Source: Pannonibacter sp051860505 (lineage in GTDB: Bacteria; Pseudomonadota; Alphaproteobacteria; Rhizobiales; Stappiaceae). From it: DNA of 64,000 nt. The stretch covers positions 62,001 to 126,000 of the forward strand of contig NZ_JBHYDX010000008.1 of NCBI RefSeq assembly GCF_051860505.1, read 5' to 3'. Under the pieces are notes generated by a model that saw nothing but the letters and a program-made list of their open reading frames with translations, was not told the DNA's origin and did not search any database. A program made the translations under genes and the position numbers. Shown here piece by piece: positions 9,525 to 18,237 of the stretch (positions are counted from its first letter, which is position 1; each line of letters begins with the position of its first letter).

Positions 9525-11330
9525 CTATACCCGCATCTTAACGTAAGAACCCGGCGCGTCGCCAAGAATCTTTACCCGGTTGGCCCCCGGCTTGCGCGCT
9601 TTCACCTCGGCCCCGTCCTTGTCGCGGATCCAGGCATCCCAATGCGGCCACCAGGAGCCGGGATGTTCGCTCGCCCCGGCGATCCAGTCCTCCAGATTGC
9701 CCTCCGGCTTGCCGCCGGTCCAGTACTGGTACTTGCCGCGCGACGGCGGATTGACCACGCCGGCGATGTGGCCGGAGCCGGACAGGATGAAGTCGACCGG
9801 TCCGCCAAAGGCCGAGGACCCGAGGAACACAGACCGGGGCGGGGCGATGTGGTCCTCGCGGGCCGACAGGTTGTAGATCGGGATCGTAACCTTCTTCAGG
9901 TCCAGCTTTTCGCCGGCGACCACCATCTCGCCCTTGGCAAGCCGGTTCTCCAGATAGCAGTTGCGCAGGTAGAACGAGTGATTGGCCGCCGGCATGCGGG
10001 TGGAATCGGAGTTCCAGTAGAGAAGGTCGAACGGGAAAGGTTCCTTGCCGCGAATGTAGTTGTTGACGACATAGGGCCAGATCAGGTCGTTCGAGCGCAG
10101 CATGTTGAAGGCCGACGCCATTTTCGAGCCGTCGAGATAGCCGCGTTCGGCCATCTTGCGCTCGATCAGCGAGATCTGCTCCTCGTCGACGAACACCTTG
10201 AGATCGCCGGCATGGGTGAAATCCACCTGGGTGGTGAAGAAGGTGGCAGAGCCGATGCGCTCGTCGCCGGTCGCCGCCATATAGGCAAGCGTCACGGCCA
10301 GCAGGGTTCCGCCGACGCAGTAGCCGATGGCATTGACCTTGTCTTCCTTGGTGGCGCGCTTGATCACATCCAGCGAATGGAGAATGCCTTCGCGCATGTA
10401 GTGCTCGAAGTTCTTCTGCGCCTGGCGTTCATCCGGGTTGACCCAGGAAATCACGAAGACAGTGTGCCCCTGGTCGACAGCCCATTTGATGTAGGACTTC
10501 TCCGGCGTCAGGTCGAGGATGTAGAACTTGTTGATCCAGGGCGGCACGATCAGCAGCGGCCGCTTCAGCACCTTTTCGGTGGTCGGCGTATACTGGATCA
10601 ACTGGCAGACGTCGTTCTCGGCGATCACCTTGCCCGGGGTCAGGGCGAGGTTCTTGCCAACTTCGAACTTGCTGGCGTCGGTCTGGCGGATCTTGATCTC
10701 GCCGTGGCCGGCCTTGATGTCCTCGACCAGAAACTGCATGCCGCGAACGAGGTTCTCGCCGTTGTTCTCCAGCGTCTCGCGCAAGAGGGCCGGGTTGGTC
10801 AGGACAAAGTTCGACGGCGACAGGGCATTGGCGATCTGCTTGACGTAGAAATCGGCCTTATGCCGTGTGTGCTCGTCCAGCCCGTTGGCCTCGGCGACCA
10901 TGTCATTGGCCCAGTTCGAGGTGATCAGGTAGAACTGCTTCAGGAAGTCGAAGAACTGGTTTTCCTGCCAGTCCGGATCCTCGAAGCGCTTGTCGCGCGG
11001 CGGGGCGGCAATGGCCGGTTCGGCCGGTTCGCCCATCATTCGCTTGAGGGACGAGTTCCAGAGATTGATATAGCCGGACCACAGGCGGCCCTGCGCTTCG
11101 ACCGCTCGGCTCGGATCGGACGTCCAGTACTCACCCACCTGCGCCAGCGTCTTGATGATCGAGGTCAGTTCCTCGGCGCCGTCGGCTTTCACCTCGCCCT
11201 TTTCGCGCGGTTCGAGATAGGCGGCCAGTGCCTTGCCGCCTTGTTCGAGCACCTTGGCAAGGTTCTGCGCAAAGGCTTCCGGATTGTTGACGATGTACTG
11301 GACCAAAGGACTCTGGCGATCATCGGCCAT
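9525..11330 (-). CDS. phaC: Class I poly(3-hydroxyalkanoate) synthase
   Basis: A 601-residue enzyme that polymerises 3-hydroxyacyl-CoA into polyhydroxyalkanoate on granules. The lipase-like box GYCVGG carries the nucleophilic Cys near residue 337. The catalytic Asp lies in SAREDHIAPP near 492 and the His in GSGHIAGVVNPP near 519. The length and the N-terminal domain match class I synthases that work without PhaE or PhaR subunits. The start is the ATG at 11330, set by GGGAGGGA about 9 nt upstream; the open frame extends 21 codons further but lacks a binding site there. No phaA, phaB, phasin or depolymerase gene is adjacent. The upstream gap is shared with a divergent lipoprotein gene. Confidence 0.95.
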   Translation of the reverse strand: MADDRQSPLVQYIVNNPEAFAQNLAKVLEQGGKALAAYLEPREKGEVKADGAEELTSIIKTLAQVGEYWTSDPSRAVEAQGRLWSGYINLWNSSLKRMMGEPAEPAIAAPPRDKRFEDPDWQENQFFDFLKQFYLITSNWANDMVAEANGLDEHTRHKADFYVKQIANALSPSNFVLTNPALLRETLENNGENLVRGMQFLVEDIKAGHGEIKIRQTDASKFEVGKNLALTPGKVIAENDVCQLIQYTPTTEKVLKRPLLIVPPWINKFYILDLTPEKSYIKWAVDQGHTVFVISWVNPDERQAQKNFEHYMREGILHSLDVIKRATKEDKVNAIGYCVGGTLLAVTLAYMAATGDERIGSATFFTTQVDFTHAGDLKVFVDEEQISLIERKMAERGYLDGSKMASAFNMLRSNDLIWPYVVNNYIRGKEPFPFDLLYWNSDSTRMPAANHSFYLRNCYLENRLAKGEMVVAGEKLDLKKVTIPIYNLSAREDHIAPPRSVFLGSSAFGGPVDFILSGSGHIAGVVNPPSRGKYQYWTGGKPEGNLEDWIAGASEHPGSWWPHWDAWIRDKDGAEVKARKPGANRVKILGDAPGSYVKMRV

Positions 11331-11566
11331 CTTCGGTGTTCCCTCCCGCACGTTTTTTGCTTCTGGCACCGTTGTGACCCGGCTGCTCATCAAATTTATG
11401 ACACAGGTTTCCGCCGCGTCGAATGCCCAATTCTCAGGTACCAGCCCTGCAAAGGGTTGAGCTTGCGAATCTCCCCCGTCCGTGTCACCCAGCCTGCCTG
11501 CTTTGAGTTCGGGCTGTCATGCAGCTAAGATAGGCAGAACCGGCGGGGGCGTTTGGCTTTGGAGAT

Positions 11567-11986
11567 ATGGTGGTGAGACACATTTCTGCTCCGGTCCGGC
11601 CTGCGGTCGCCAGGCGGCTATCTGTGGGGGCCCGGGTTCTGGGGCTGGCCATGCTTGCAGCCGGCTGTGCCATGGAGCCGGACACATCGCTGATCGAGGC
11701 CGTTTCCAATCCGCGGCGGGCACCCGCGGCGCCGAGCCTGCCAGCCTATCCCGTGGCTGTTGCGCACCCGTCAGCAGCGGACGTGAACACCGCCATGCCC
11801 GGCGACCCGGCCCAGCCGGCGGTCTCTGCCGTTCTGGATGAGGCGGAGCGCGAGCGCACGATTGCAGAAATGAGCGCCATGGCCGGTCGTGGCCAGGTGC
11901 GCAGGCCACTCAGTTCCCCCGGTGAACTGCGACGTCTCCAGAATGGGCACGGCGCGGCAGCGCTGGCCGATATCGAGGGCCGTTAG
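11567..11986 (+). CDS. Small predicted lipoprotein
   Basis: A 139-residue protein with a basic N-terminus and the lipobox LAMLAAGCAMEPD, so the Cys near residue 34 should be lipidated and the mature protein anchored in the envelope. The mature part is Ala/Pro-rich and low in recognisable structure. Near its end is PLSSPGELRRLQNGHGA. The ATG at 11567 follows TTTGGAGAT. It is divergent from phaC. I recognise no named family. Confidence 0.65.
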   Translation: MVVRHISAPVRPAVARRLSVGARVLGLAMLAAGCAMEPDTSLIEAVSNPRRAPAAPSLPAYPVAVAHPSAADVNTAMPGDPAQPAVSAVLDEAERERTIAEMSAMAGRGQVRRPLSSPGELRRLQNGHGAAALADIEGR

Positions 11987-12140
11987 TCGGGTAAAAATAC
12001 CCGCGCGGCCCTTGCAAAGGCGCGTGCGGAAAGAAGGGCTTGCTGCTACAAGGGCGCCAGTCCCGGCCCTGTGCGCTGACCGGGGCTGAAAGACGTCAGC
12101 AAAGCCGCACAACGCCGCAGAGGATCACGAGGCCCGCGCC

Positions 12141-13358
12141 ATGGAAGAGTTTCACAAGACCCGCAGACTGCCCCCTTACGTGTTCGAACAGGTGAACAAG
12201 CTGAAGGCAGCGGCGCGGGCGCAGGGCGCGGATATCATCGACCTCGGCATGGGCAACCCGGATCTGCCGACGCCGCCGCATATCGTTGAGAAGCTGACGG
12301 AAGTCGTGACCGACCCGCGCACGCACCGTTATTCCGCCTCCAAGGGCATCACCGGCCTGCGCAAGGCCCAGGCTGCCTACTACGAGCGCCGGTTCGGCGT
12401 GAAGCTGAATCCGAACACCCAGGTCATCGCGACCCTCGGGTCCAAGGAAGGCTTTGCCAACATGGCCCAGGCGATCACCGCCCCGGGCGACGTGGTGCTG
12501 AGCCCGAACCCGAGCTATCCGATCCACACCTTCGGCTTCCTGATGGCGGGCGCCGCGATCCGCTCGATCCCGGCCAAGCCGGGTCCGGAAGTGTTCCATG
12601 CGCTGGAGCGCGCCGTGATCCATTCGGTGCCCAAGCCGATCGCCGTGATCATGTGCTACCCGGCCAACCCGACAGCCTATGTCGCCGACCTCGACTTCTA
12701 CAAGGATGTGGTTGCCTTCGCCCGCAAGCATGACATCTTCATCCTGTCGGATCTGGCCTATTCCGAAATCTATTTCGGCGACACCCCGCCGCCGTCCATG
12801 CTGCAGGTTCCCGGCGCCATCGAGGTGACGGCGGAGTTCACCTCCCTGTCCAAGACCTTCTCGATGCCGGGCTGGCGCGTGGGCTTCGCCGTCGGCAACG
12901 AGCGCCTGATCGCCGCGCTTGCCCGCGTCAAGTCCTACCTGGACTACGGCGCTTTCACGCCGATCCAGGTGGCCGCCACCGCTGCCCTCAACGGCCCGGA
13001 GGACTGCATCGCCGAAATGCGCGCCACCTACAAGCGCCGCCGGGATGTGCTGGTCGAGAGCTTCGGCCGCGCCGGCTGGGAGATCCCGGCCCCGGAAGCC
13101 AGCATGTTCGCCTGGGTGCCGATCCCGGAGAAGTTCAAGGCGCTGGGCAGCCTCGAATTCTCCAAGCTGCTGCTGGAGAAGGCCGACATTGCCGTGTCTC
13201 CGGGCATTGGTTTTGGCGAGTACGGCGATGAATATGTCCGCATCGGCCTGGTGGAGAACGAGAAGCGCCTGCGTCAGGCCGCGCGCAATCTTCGCCGCTT
13301 CCTTGAAACGGCAGACGAAACGTTGCACAACGTCGTCCCGATCAGCGTCTCGCGCTGA
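12141..13358 (+). CDS. alaC: PLP aminotransferase, AlaC-type
   Basis: A 405-residue fold-type I aminotransferase. It has DLGMGNPDLPTPPHIVEKL near residue 32, the PLP-lysine segment SLSKTFSMPGWRVGFAVGN (Lys near 238), and the substrate carboxylate Arg in the YVRIGLVENEKRLRQA region. It matches the LL-diaminopimelate aminotransferase-like group now usually annotated as the alanine-synthesising transaminase AlaC. Its place directly before homoserine dehydrogenase is conserved in rhizobia and suggests an amino-acid biosynthesis role. The gap to hom is 122 bases and contains a hairpin. Confidence 0.88.
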   Translation: MEEFHKTRRLPPYVFEQVNKLKAAARAQGADIIDLGMGNPDLPTPPHIVEKLTEVVTDPRTHRYSASKGITGLRKAQAAYYERRFGVKLNPNTQVIATLGSKEGFANMAQAITAPGDVVLSPNPSYPIHTFGFLMAGAAIRSIPAKPGPEVFHALERAVIHSVPKPIAVIMCYPANPTAYVADLDFYKDVVAFARKHDIFILSDLAYSEIYFGDTPPPSMLQVPGAIEVTAEFTSLSKTFSMPGWRVGFAVGNERLIAALARVKSYLDYGAFTPIQVAATAALNGPEDCIAEMRATYKRRRDVLVESFGRAGWEIPAPEASMFAWVPIPEKFKALGSLEFSKLLLEKADIAVSPGIGFGEYGDEYVRIGLVENEKRLRQAARNLRRFLETADETLHNVVPISVSR

Positions 13359-13369
13359 CGATTGAGACT

Positions 13370-13402
13370 GTTTGGCAAAAGAGCCAGCCTCTTCTGCCAA
13401 AC
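13370..13402 (+). terminator. Hairpin between alaC and hom
   Basis: GTTTGGCA (13370-13377) pairs with TGCCAAAC (13395-13402), and inside it AAGAG pairs with CTCTT, with one mismatch between the two stems. It starts 12 bases after the alaC stop. No U-tract follows, so it may be a weak terminator or an RNA-processing structure. Confidence 0.5.
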
Positions 13403-13480
13403 GCTCAGGCCCGCGCGGCACCTGAACGTCCCTCCGGAATTCGTCCGGAAAGGACAATTGACAACGGGAACTCGGATCGC

Positions 13481-14809
13481 ATGGCTTCTGCATTGAGACT
13501 TGGTGTTGCGGGACTGGGTACGGTCGGCGCTTCACTTGTCCGCCTTCTGTCGAAAAACGGCGCGGCACTTGCCCGCAAGTGCGGCCGGCCGGTCGTGCTC
13601 ACCGCAGTCAGTGCCCGTGACCGAACTCGTGACCGCGGCGTCGATTTGTCCAGTTACACCTGGTTTGATGATCCGGTGGATCTCGCCGGCTCATCCGAGA
13701 TCGACGTTTTCGTGGAACTGATTGGCGGAGCCTCCGGCTCTGCTGAAGCCTCGGTGCGCGCCGCCATCGCAGCCGGCAAGCATGTGGTCACCGCCAACAA
13801 GGCGCTGCTCGCCAAGCATGGTGTGGAACTTGCCGCACTGGCTGAAGCATCCGGTGTCAGCCTCAACTACGAGGCGGCGGTCGCCGGCGGCATTCCGATC
13901 GTCAAGACCTTGCGCGAGGCGATGGCCGGCAACTCGGTCGCCCGCGTCTATGGCATCCTCAACGGCACCTGCAACTACATCCTGACCCGGATGGAGCGCG
14001 AGGGCCTGTCCTTCGCCGAGTGCCTTGCCGATGCACAGCGCCTGGGCTACGCCGAGGCCGATCCGACCTTCGACATCGAGGGCAACGACACGGCGCACAA
14101 GCTGGCGCTGCTGACGAGCCTCGCCTTCGGCTGCAAGATTGCTGCCGACGATATCTATCTCGAGGGCATCACCTCGATCACCACCGCCGATATCCGCGCG
14201 GCCGATGAACTCGGCTATCGCATCAAGCTCCTGGGCGTTGCCCAGAAGACCGACAGCGGCATCGAGCAACGTGTGCATCCGACCATGGTGCCGAAAACTT
14301 CTGCCATTGCCCGCATTGATGGCGTGCTCAATGCCGTTGCCGTCGACGGCGACTTTGTCGGGGAAATCGTGCTCGTCGGCCCCGGTGCCGGCGGCGACGC
14401 GACGGCCTCGTCGGTGGCCTCGGACATTGCCGACATTGCCCGCGGCGACATTGCACCGATGCTGGGAGCGCCAAGCGGCGAACTCACCGACTACACCCGC
14501 GCCGGCATGCGCCGTCATGAAGGCGGCTACTACATCCGCCTGTCGGTCTTTGATCGTCCGGGTGCCTTTGCCACCATCGCCAAGGCGATGGCGGACGCCA
14601 ATATCTCGCTGGAGTCCATCGTGCAGCGCCGGGCAGACGCCCCGGGCCTTGCCGACCGGGCCCCGGGCGAGGGCAGCGAACCGCAACCTGTCATTCTCAT
14701 CACCTATGAGACGACCGAGACGGCAGTCAAGCAAGCGCTGGAAGCAATTGTTGCCAAGGGCGTTGTGGCGGATGCGCCGCAGATGATCCGGATTGAGAAA
14801 CTGGCCTGA
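13481..14809 (+). CDS. hom: Homoserine dehydrogenase
   Basis: A 442-residue NAD(P)-dependent enzyme that reduces aspartate semialdehyde to homoserine, the branch point to threonine and methionine. The nucleotide-binding motif GVAGLGTVGASL is near residue 10. The family signature is seen as YEAAVAGGIPIVKTLRE and GILNGTCNYILTRME, and the substrate-binding region as YAEADPTFDIEGND. An ACT domain (about 355-440, from YYIRLSVFDRPGAFATIAKA) suggests allosteric control by threonine. It follows alaC and precedes glpX by 47 bases, an arrangement that is common in Hyphomicrobiales. Confidence 0.95.
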   Translation: MASALRLGVAGLGTVGASLVRLLSKNGAALARKCGRPVVLTAVSARDRTRDRGVDLSSYTWFDDPVDLAGSSEIDVFVELIGGASGSAEASVRAAIAAGKHVVTANKALLAKHGVELAALAEASGVSLNYEAAVAGGIPIVKTLREAMAGNSVARVYGILNGTCNYILTRMEREGLSFAECLADAQRLGYAEADPTFDIEGNDTAHKLALLTSLAFGCKIAADDIYLEGITSITTADIRAADELGYRIKLLGVAQKTDSGIEQRVHPTMVPKTSAIARIDGVLNAVAVDGDFVGEIVLVGPGAGGDATASSVASDIADIARGDIAPMLGAPSGELTDYTRAGMRRHEGGYYIRLSVFDRPGAFATIAKAMADANISLESIVQRRADAPGLADRAPGEGSEPQPVILITYETTETAVKQALEAIVAKGVVADAPQMIRIEKLA

Positions 14810-14856
14810 ACGTATCCCTGACGGGATCACCCTGCTTGAGGATTTGGGGGACATCG

Positions 14857-15855
14857 ATGTCGAAAAAGGAAGCCGCACCGGCCCACAGCGCTCTGGATCG
14901 TATCCTGACGCTGGAACTTGCCCGTGTCACCGAACGCGCAGCTGTTTCGGCTGCGCGCCTGCGGGGCCACGGCGATGAAATGGCTGCCGACCAGGCTGCC
15001 GTGGATGCCATGCGCCGCGAACTGAACAACCTGCCGATCGATGGCACGGTGGTGATCGGCGAAGGCGAGCGCGATGAAGCCCCGATGCTCTACATCGGTG
15101 AAAACGTCGGCACCAAGCAGGGCCCGCGCGTCGACATTGCCCTTGATCCGCTCGAAGGCACGACGATCTGCGCCAAGAACCTGCCAAATTCGCTGGCGGT
15201 CATTGCCATGGCGCCGGAAGGTGGCCTCCTGAACGCGCCGGACAGTTACATGGAAAAGATCGCCATCGGACCGGGCTATCCGGCTGGCACGATTGATCTG
15301 GACCTGCCGATTGCGGAAAATCTTGCGGCCGTGGCCAAGGCCAAGGGCGTCAAGGTGCATGAGGTGACCGCCTGCGTGCTTGACCGTCCGCGCCATGCCC
15401 GCCTGATCGAGGAAATCCGTGCCACTGGCGCCGCGATCCGTCTCATCGGCGATGGTGATGTCGCCGGCATCATTCACGTGACGGACCCGGATGAAACCGG
15501 CATCGACATTTATGCCGGCATCGGCGGTGCGCCGGAAGGCGTGCTGGCAGCCGCTGCCCTGCGCTGCATCGGCGGCCAGATGCAGGGCCGTCTGGTCATC
15601 ACCCGCGACGAGCAGGTCGAGCGAGCCCACCGCATGGGCATCTCGGACATCAAGCGCAAGTATCAGCTGGAAGAAATGGCCTGCGGCGACGTGCTGTTTG
15701 CCGCCACCGGCGTCACCGATGGCAACTTCCTGCAGGGTGTCCGCTTCGGCCGTCATCACATCACCACCCATACCGTGGTGATGCGCTCCTCGACCGGGAC
15801 GGTGCGCTACATCAAGGCCCAGCATACCCAGATCGAGAAGTTTCACCTCGACTGA
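14857..15855 (+). CDS. glpX: Class II fructose-1,6-bisphosphatase
   Basis: A 332-residue GlpX-family sugar phosphatase for gluconeogenesis, and for sedoheptulose bisphosphate in some species. The metal and phosphate motifs are present: DGTVVIGEGERDEAPMLYIG near residue 62, ALDPLEGTTICAKN near 97, GDGDVAGIIHV, and IGGAPEGVLAAAALRCIGG. The ATG at 14857 has GGGGGA about 5 nt upstream. It lies between hom and recJ in the same direction. Class II is clear because class I proteins share none of these blocks. Confidence 0.95.
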   Translation: MSKKEAAPAHSALDRILTLELARVTERAAVSAARLRGHGDEMAADQAAVDAMRRELNNLPIDGTVVIGEGERDEAPMLYIGENVGTKQGPRVDIALDPLEGTTICAKNLPNSLAVIAMAPEGGLLNAPDSYMEKIAIGPGYPAGTIDLDLPIAENLAAVAKAKGVKVHEVTACVLDRPRHARLIEEIRATGAAIRLIGDGDVAGIIHVTDPDETGIDIYAGIGGAPEGVLAAAALRCIGGQMQGRLVITRDEQVERAHRMGISDIKRKYQLEEMACGDVLFAATGVTDGNFLQGVRFGRHHITTHTVVMRSSTGTVRYIKAQHTQIEKFHLD

Positions 15856-15866
15856 GCAGGTCCCGG

Positions 15867-15896
15867 ATGACGGGCGGCCACATGGGCGCCCGTCAT
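15867..15896 (+). terminator. Strong hairpin between glpX and recJ
   Basis: ATGACGGGCG (15867-15876) and CGCCCGTCAT (15887-15896) are perfect 10-base inverted arms around a 10-base loop that can itself pair further. It lies 11 bases after glpX and directly before the recJ ribosome binding site. There is no U-tract, so it may act as a 3' stabiliser of glpX mRNA or damp recJ expression rather than as a classical terminator. Confidence 0.5.
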
Positions 15897-15910
15897 GAGG
15901 AGAGAAGAGA

Positions 15911-17731
15911 GTGAGCACGGCCATGTCGGTCGAAGACAGCGGGCGGCTCGTGCTTGGCGTCACCCGCTCTGCCAACGGACAGGTCTGGCGCGAGCGCCAG
16001 ACCCGGGCACAGGGCCTGATTTCCATGGCAATGGCCCAGCGGCTCGGGCTGCCGGACGTGCTGGCCCGTGTCATGGCCGGGCGCGACGTCGGACTTGAGG
16101 ACGCAGAAGGCTTTCTTGATCCGACCCTCAAGGCGCTGATGCCGGATCCGTCCGGGCTCGTTGACATGGACCGCGCCGTGGCCCGCATCGCCGACGCGGT
16201 CGAGGCTGGCGTCTCCATTGCCATCTTTGGCGACTATGACGTGGACGGGGCCACCTCGTCGGCTCTGCTCGCGCGGTATCTGCAGGCCCTCGGCCTCACT
16301 CCGGCCATCCATATCCCCGACCGCATCATCGAAGGCTACGGTCCGAACGGCCCGGCCATCGAGGCGCTGTACCAGGGCGGCGCCAGGCTGCTCGTGACCG
16401 TCGACTGCGGCAGCACGTCCTTCGAGGCCTTCGAGACTGCACAGCGGCTCGGCCTTGATGTGGTGGTTATCGACCACCACCAGTGCGGTGTCGAACTTCC
16501 CGCCGTTGCCGCCCTCGTCAATCCCAACCGTCAGGATGACCTGTCGGGGCAGGGGCATCTGGCCGCAGTCGGGGTGACGTTCCTCTTCCTCGTCGGCCTC
16601 AACCGCGAGCTGCGCCGCCGTGGCGCGTTCCTGACCCGGCAGGCTCCCGATCTGCTGGCTCTGCTCGATCTCGTCGCACTCGGCACCGTCTGCGATGTGG
16701 TGCCCCTGAAGGGGCTCAACCGCGCCTATGTCACCAAGGGACTGATCGCCATGCATGGCCGGGGCAATCCTGGTCTTGCTGCGCTCAGCGATGTTGCGCG
16801 GGTCGGCGGCAAGCCGGCCGCCTATCACCTCGGCTTTCTCATTGGCCCGCGCATCAACGCCGGCGGGCGCATCGGCGATGCAGCGCTTGGCGCGCGATTG
16901 CTGACAACGCGGGATGACACGGAAGCCCGTGCCATTGCCGAGCGGCTCAATGCGCTGAATGCCGAGCGCCAGGCCATGGAAGCGATCATGCTTGAAGAGG
17001 GGGATGCGCAGGCGGTGATCAAGATCGCCAACGACGACCCCGCCGTGCTGCTCACCGGCTCCGATGGCTGGCACCCTGGCATCGTCGGGCTGATTGCCTC
17101 CCGGCTGAAGGAAGCCCATCGCCGCCCCGCCTTTGCGATTGCCTATGACGAGACGGGCAAGGGCACCGGGTCCGGGCGCTCCATCGCCGGTGTCGATCTC
17201 GGACGGGCGGTGCGCAAGGCGGTCGAGGAGGGGCTGCTGGAAAAGGGGGGCGGCCATGCCATGGCGGCCGGCCTGACGGTGCGGCGCGAGCGCGAAGCGG
17301 AGCTGTCCGCTTTCTTCAACGACATGTTGAAGCAAGACGTGGAAGTGGCTGCATCGAATCGCGAAATGAAGATCGACGCTGCCCTGACGGCGGGCGGGGC
17401 GACGCTGGATCTGGTCAACGGCCTGGAGCGCGCCGGGCCCTATGGTGCCGGTCATCCGGAACCGGTCTTCGCCTTCCCTGCGCACCGGATTTCCTTTGCC
17501 GATGTGGTCGGCAACGGCCATGTCCGGGCAACCATCGCCGGTGCCGATGGACAAAGCCTGAAGGGCATTGCCTTCAAGGCGGCCGAGAAACCCTTCGGCG
17601 AAGCGCTGCTCGCTTCACGCGGCCGGCCGATGCATGTCGCCGGCGTCCTGTCGCTCGACACCTGGCAGGGCGCGGAACGTGTGCAACTGCGCATCCTCGA
17701 TGTCGCCGACCCGCAGAAGAACCCCTTGTAA
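15911..17731 (+). CDS. recJ: Single-stranded-DNA-specific 5'-3' exonuclease RecJ
   Basis: A 606-residue DHH-family nuclease for recombination and repair. DYDVDG sits near residue 107, DCGS near 160 and the name-giving DHH (VVIDHHQC) near 187. The DHHA1 part has IGPRINAGGRIGDAALGARL and SGRSIAGVDLG, and GGHAMAAGLTV precedes the C-terminal OB-fold region. The GTG at 15911 is chosen because GAGGAGAGAAGAGA stands just before it; an ATG at 15923 is a possible alternative. It ends the alaC-hom-glpX-recJ block and is followed by a palindromic repeat. Confidence 0.95.
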   Translation: MSTAMSVEDSGRLVLGVTRSANGQVWRERQTRAQGLISMAMAQRLGLPDVLARVMAGRDVGLEDAEGFLDPTLKALMPDPSGLVDMDRAVARIADAVEAGVSIAIFGDYDVDGATSSALLARYLQALGLTPAIHIPDRIIEGYGPNGPAIEALYQGGARLLVTVDCGSTSFEAFETAQRLGLDVVVIDHHQCGVELPAVAALVNPNRQDDLSGQGHLAAVGVTFLFLVGLNRELRRRGAFLTRQAPDLLALLDLVALGTVCDVVPLKGLNRAYVTKGLIAMHGRGNPGLAALSDVARVGGKPAAYHLGFLIGPRINAGGRIGDAALGARLLTTRDDTEARAIAERLNALNAERQAMEAIMLEEGDAQAVIKIANDDPAVLLTGSDGWHPGIVGLIASRLKEAHRRPAFAIAYDETGKGTGSGRSIAGVDLGRAVRKAVEEGLLEKGGGHAMAAGLTVRREREAELSAFFNDMLKQDVEVAASNREMKIDAALTAGGATLDLVNGLERAGPYGAGHPEPVFAFPAHRISFADVVGNGHVRATIAGADGQSLKGIAFKAAEKPFGEALLASRGRPMHVAGVLSLDTWQGAERVQLRILDVADPQKNPL

Positions 17732-17757
17732 AGCCGACTGTTGACAAACCCTCTGTT

Positions 17758-17793
17758 GTCACCCCGGCTCGCGCTGCGCTTGGCCGGGGTGAC
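17758..17793. repeat. Intergenic palindromic repeat, minimal copy B
   Basis: GTCACCCCGG (17758-17767) and CCGGGGTGAC (17784-17793) are perfect 10-base inverted arms around a 16-base GC-rich loop. The ends match those of the longer element at 31311-31472 exactly and those of the element at 5764-5892 with one change. It lies 26 bases after recJ and could also serve as its transcription terminator. Confidence 0.7.
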
Positions 17794-17925
17794 TCTGAAC
17801 GAGAACGGACAGTCCGGGCTTTGGACAGCAGGCCGCCCCTTGTAAGGTTTACCGCCGTTAACCATGTCGCAACATCCTGCCGCTAGTCTTGATCTTGTCG
17901 CTGAAGGAATCGGCGGGGGGAGATC

Positions 17926-18135
17926 ATGGCTGCTCAGGACGGGTTGAAGGCAATCTTCACGGAACTCGACCGGTCGACGGACCGGGCGCTTGCCGGCCTC
18001 TACCGGGTTCGCGCCGATGCGCTGCTTGAACGCCCCGAAACACCATCCCCGATGATCCCGCTCATTGCCGAAGCCGGTCTTGTCTTTGGGCTTGTTGCCA
18101 TGCTCGTCCAGCTTGGTCTTTCTGCCAGCAACTGA
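17926..18135 (+). CDS. Small single-span membrane protein
   Basis: A 69-residue hypothetical protein. The first 45 residues are mixed and charged (ELDRSTDRALAGLYRVRADA). Residues about 46-66 form one hydrophobic helix (LIAEAGLVFGLVAMLVQLGL). The ATG at 17926 is preceded by GGGGGGAG at good distance, which is the main reason to accept it as real. I recognise no family and its neighbours give no functional hint. Confidence 0.6.
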   Translation: MAAQDGLKAIFTELDRSTDRALAGLYRVRADALLERPETPSPMIPLIAEAGLVFGLVAMLVQLGLSASN

Positions 18136-18237
18136 CCCTTTCCCGCTTTCCCATTCGTCCCATCTTGGCCAAACTGCCGGCCTGTTGAAACGGACCGGGA
18201 CACCCGTGTCCGAAGCCGGTATCTAGCAAGGTGTGTC

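Noticed and set aside
9021..11528. Very long open frame on the plus strand opposite phaC
   Set aside because: Its product is Arg/Gly/His-rich low-complexity text with no domain, which is typical of a GC-rich antisense shadow. The minus strand encodes a textbook PHA synthase.
15893..17554. Long minus-strand frame opposite recJ
   Set aside because: Shadow of recJ. Residue use is biased to Arg, Gly and His and shows no domain.
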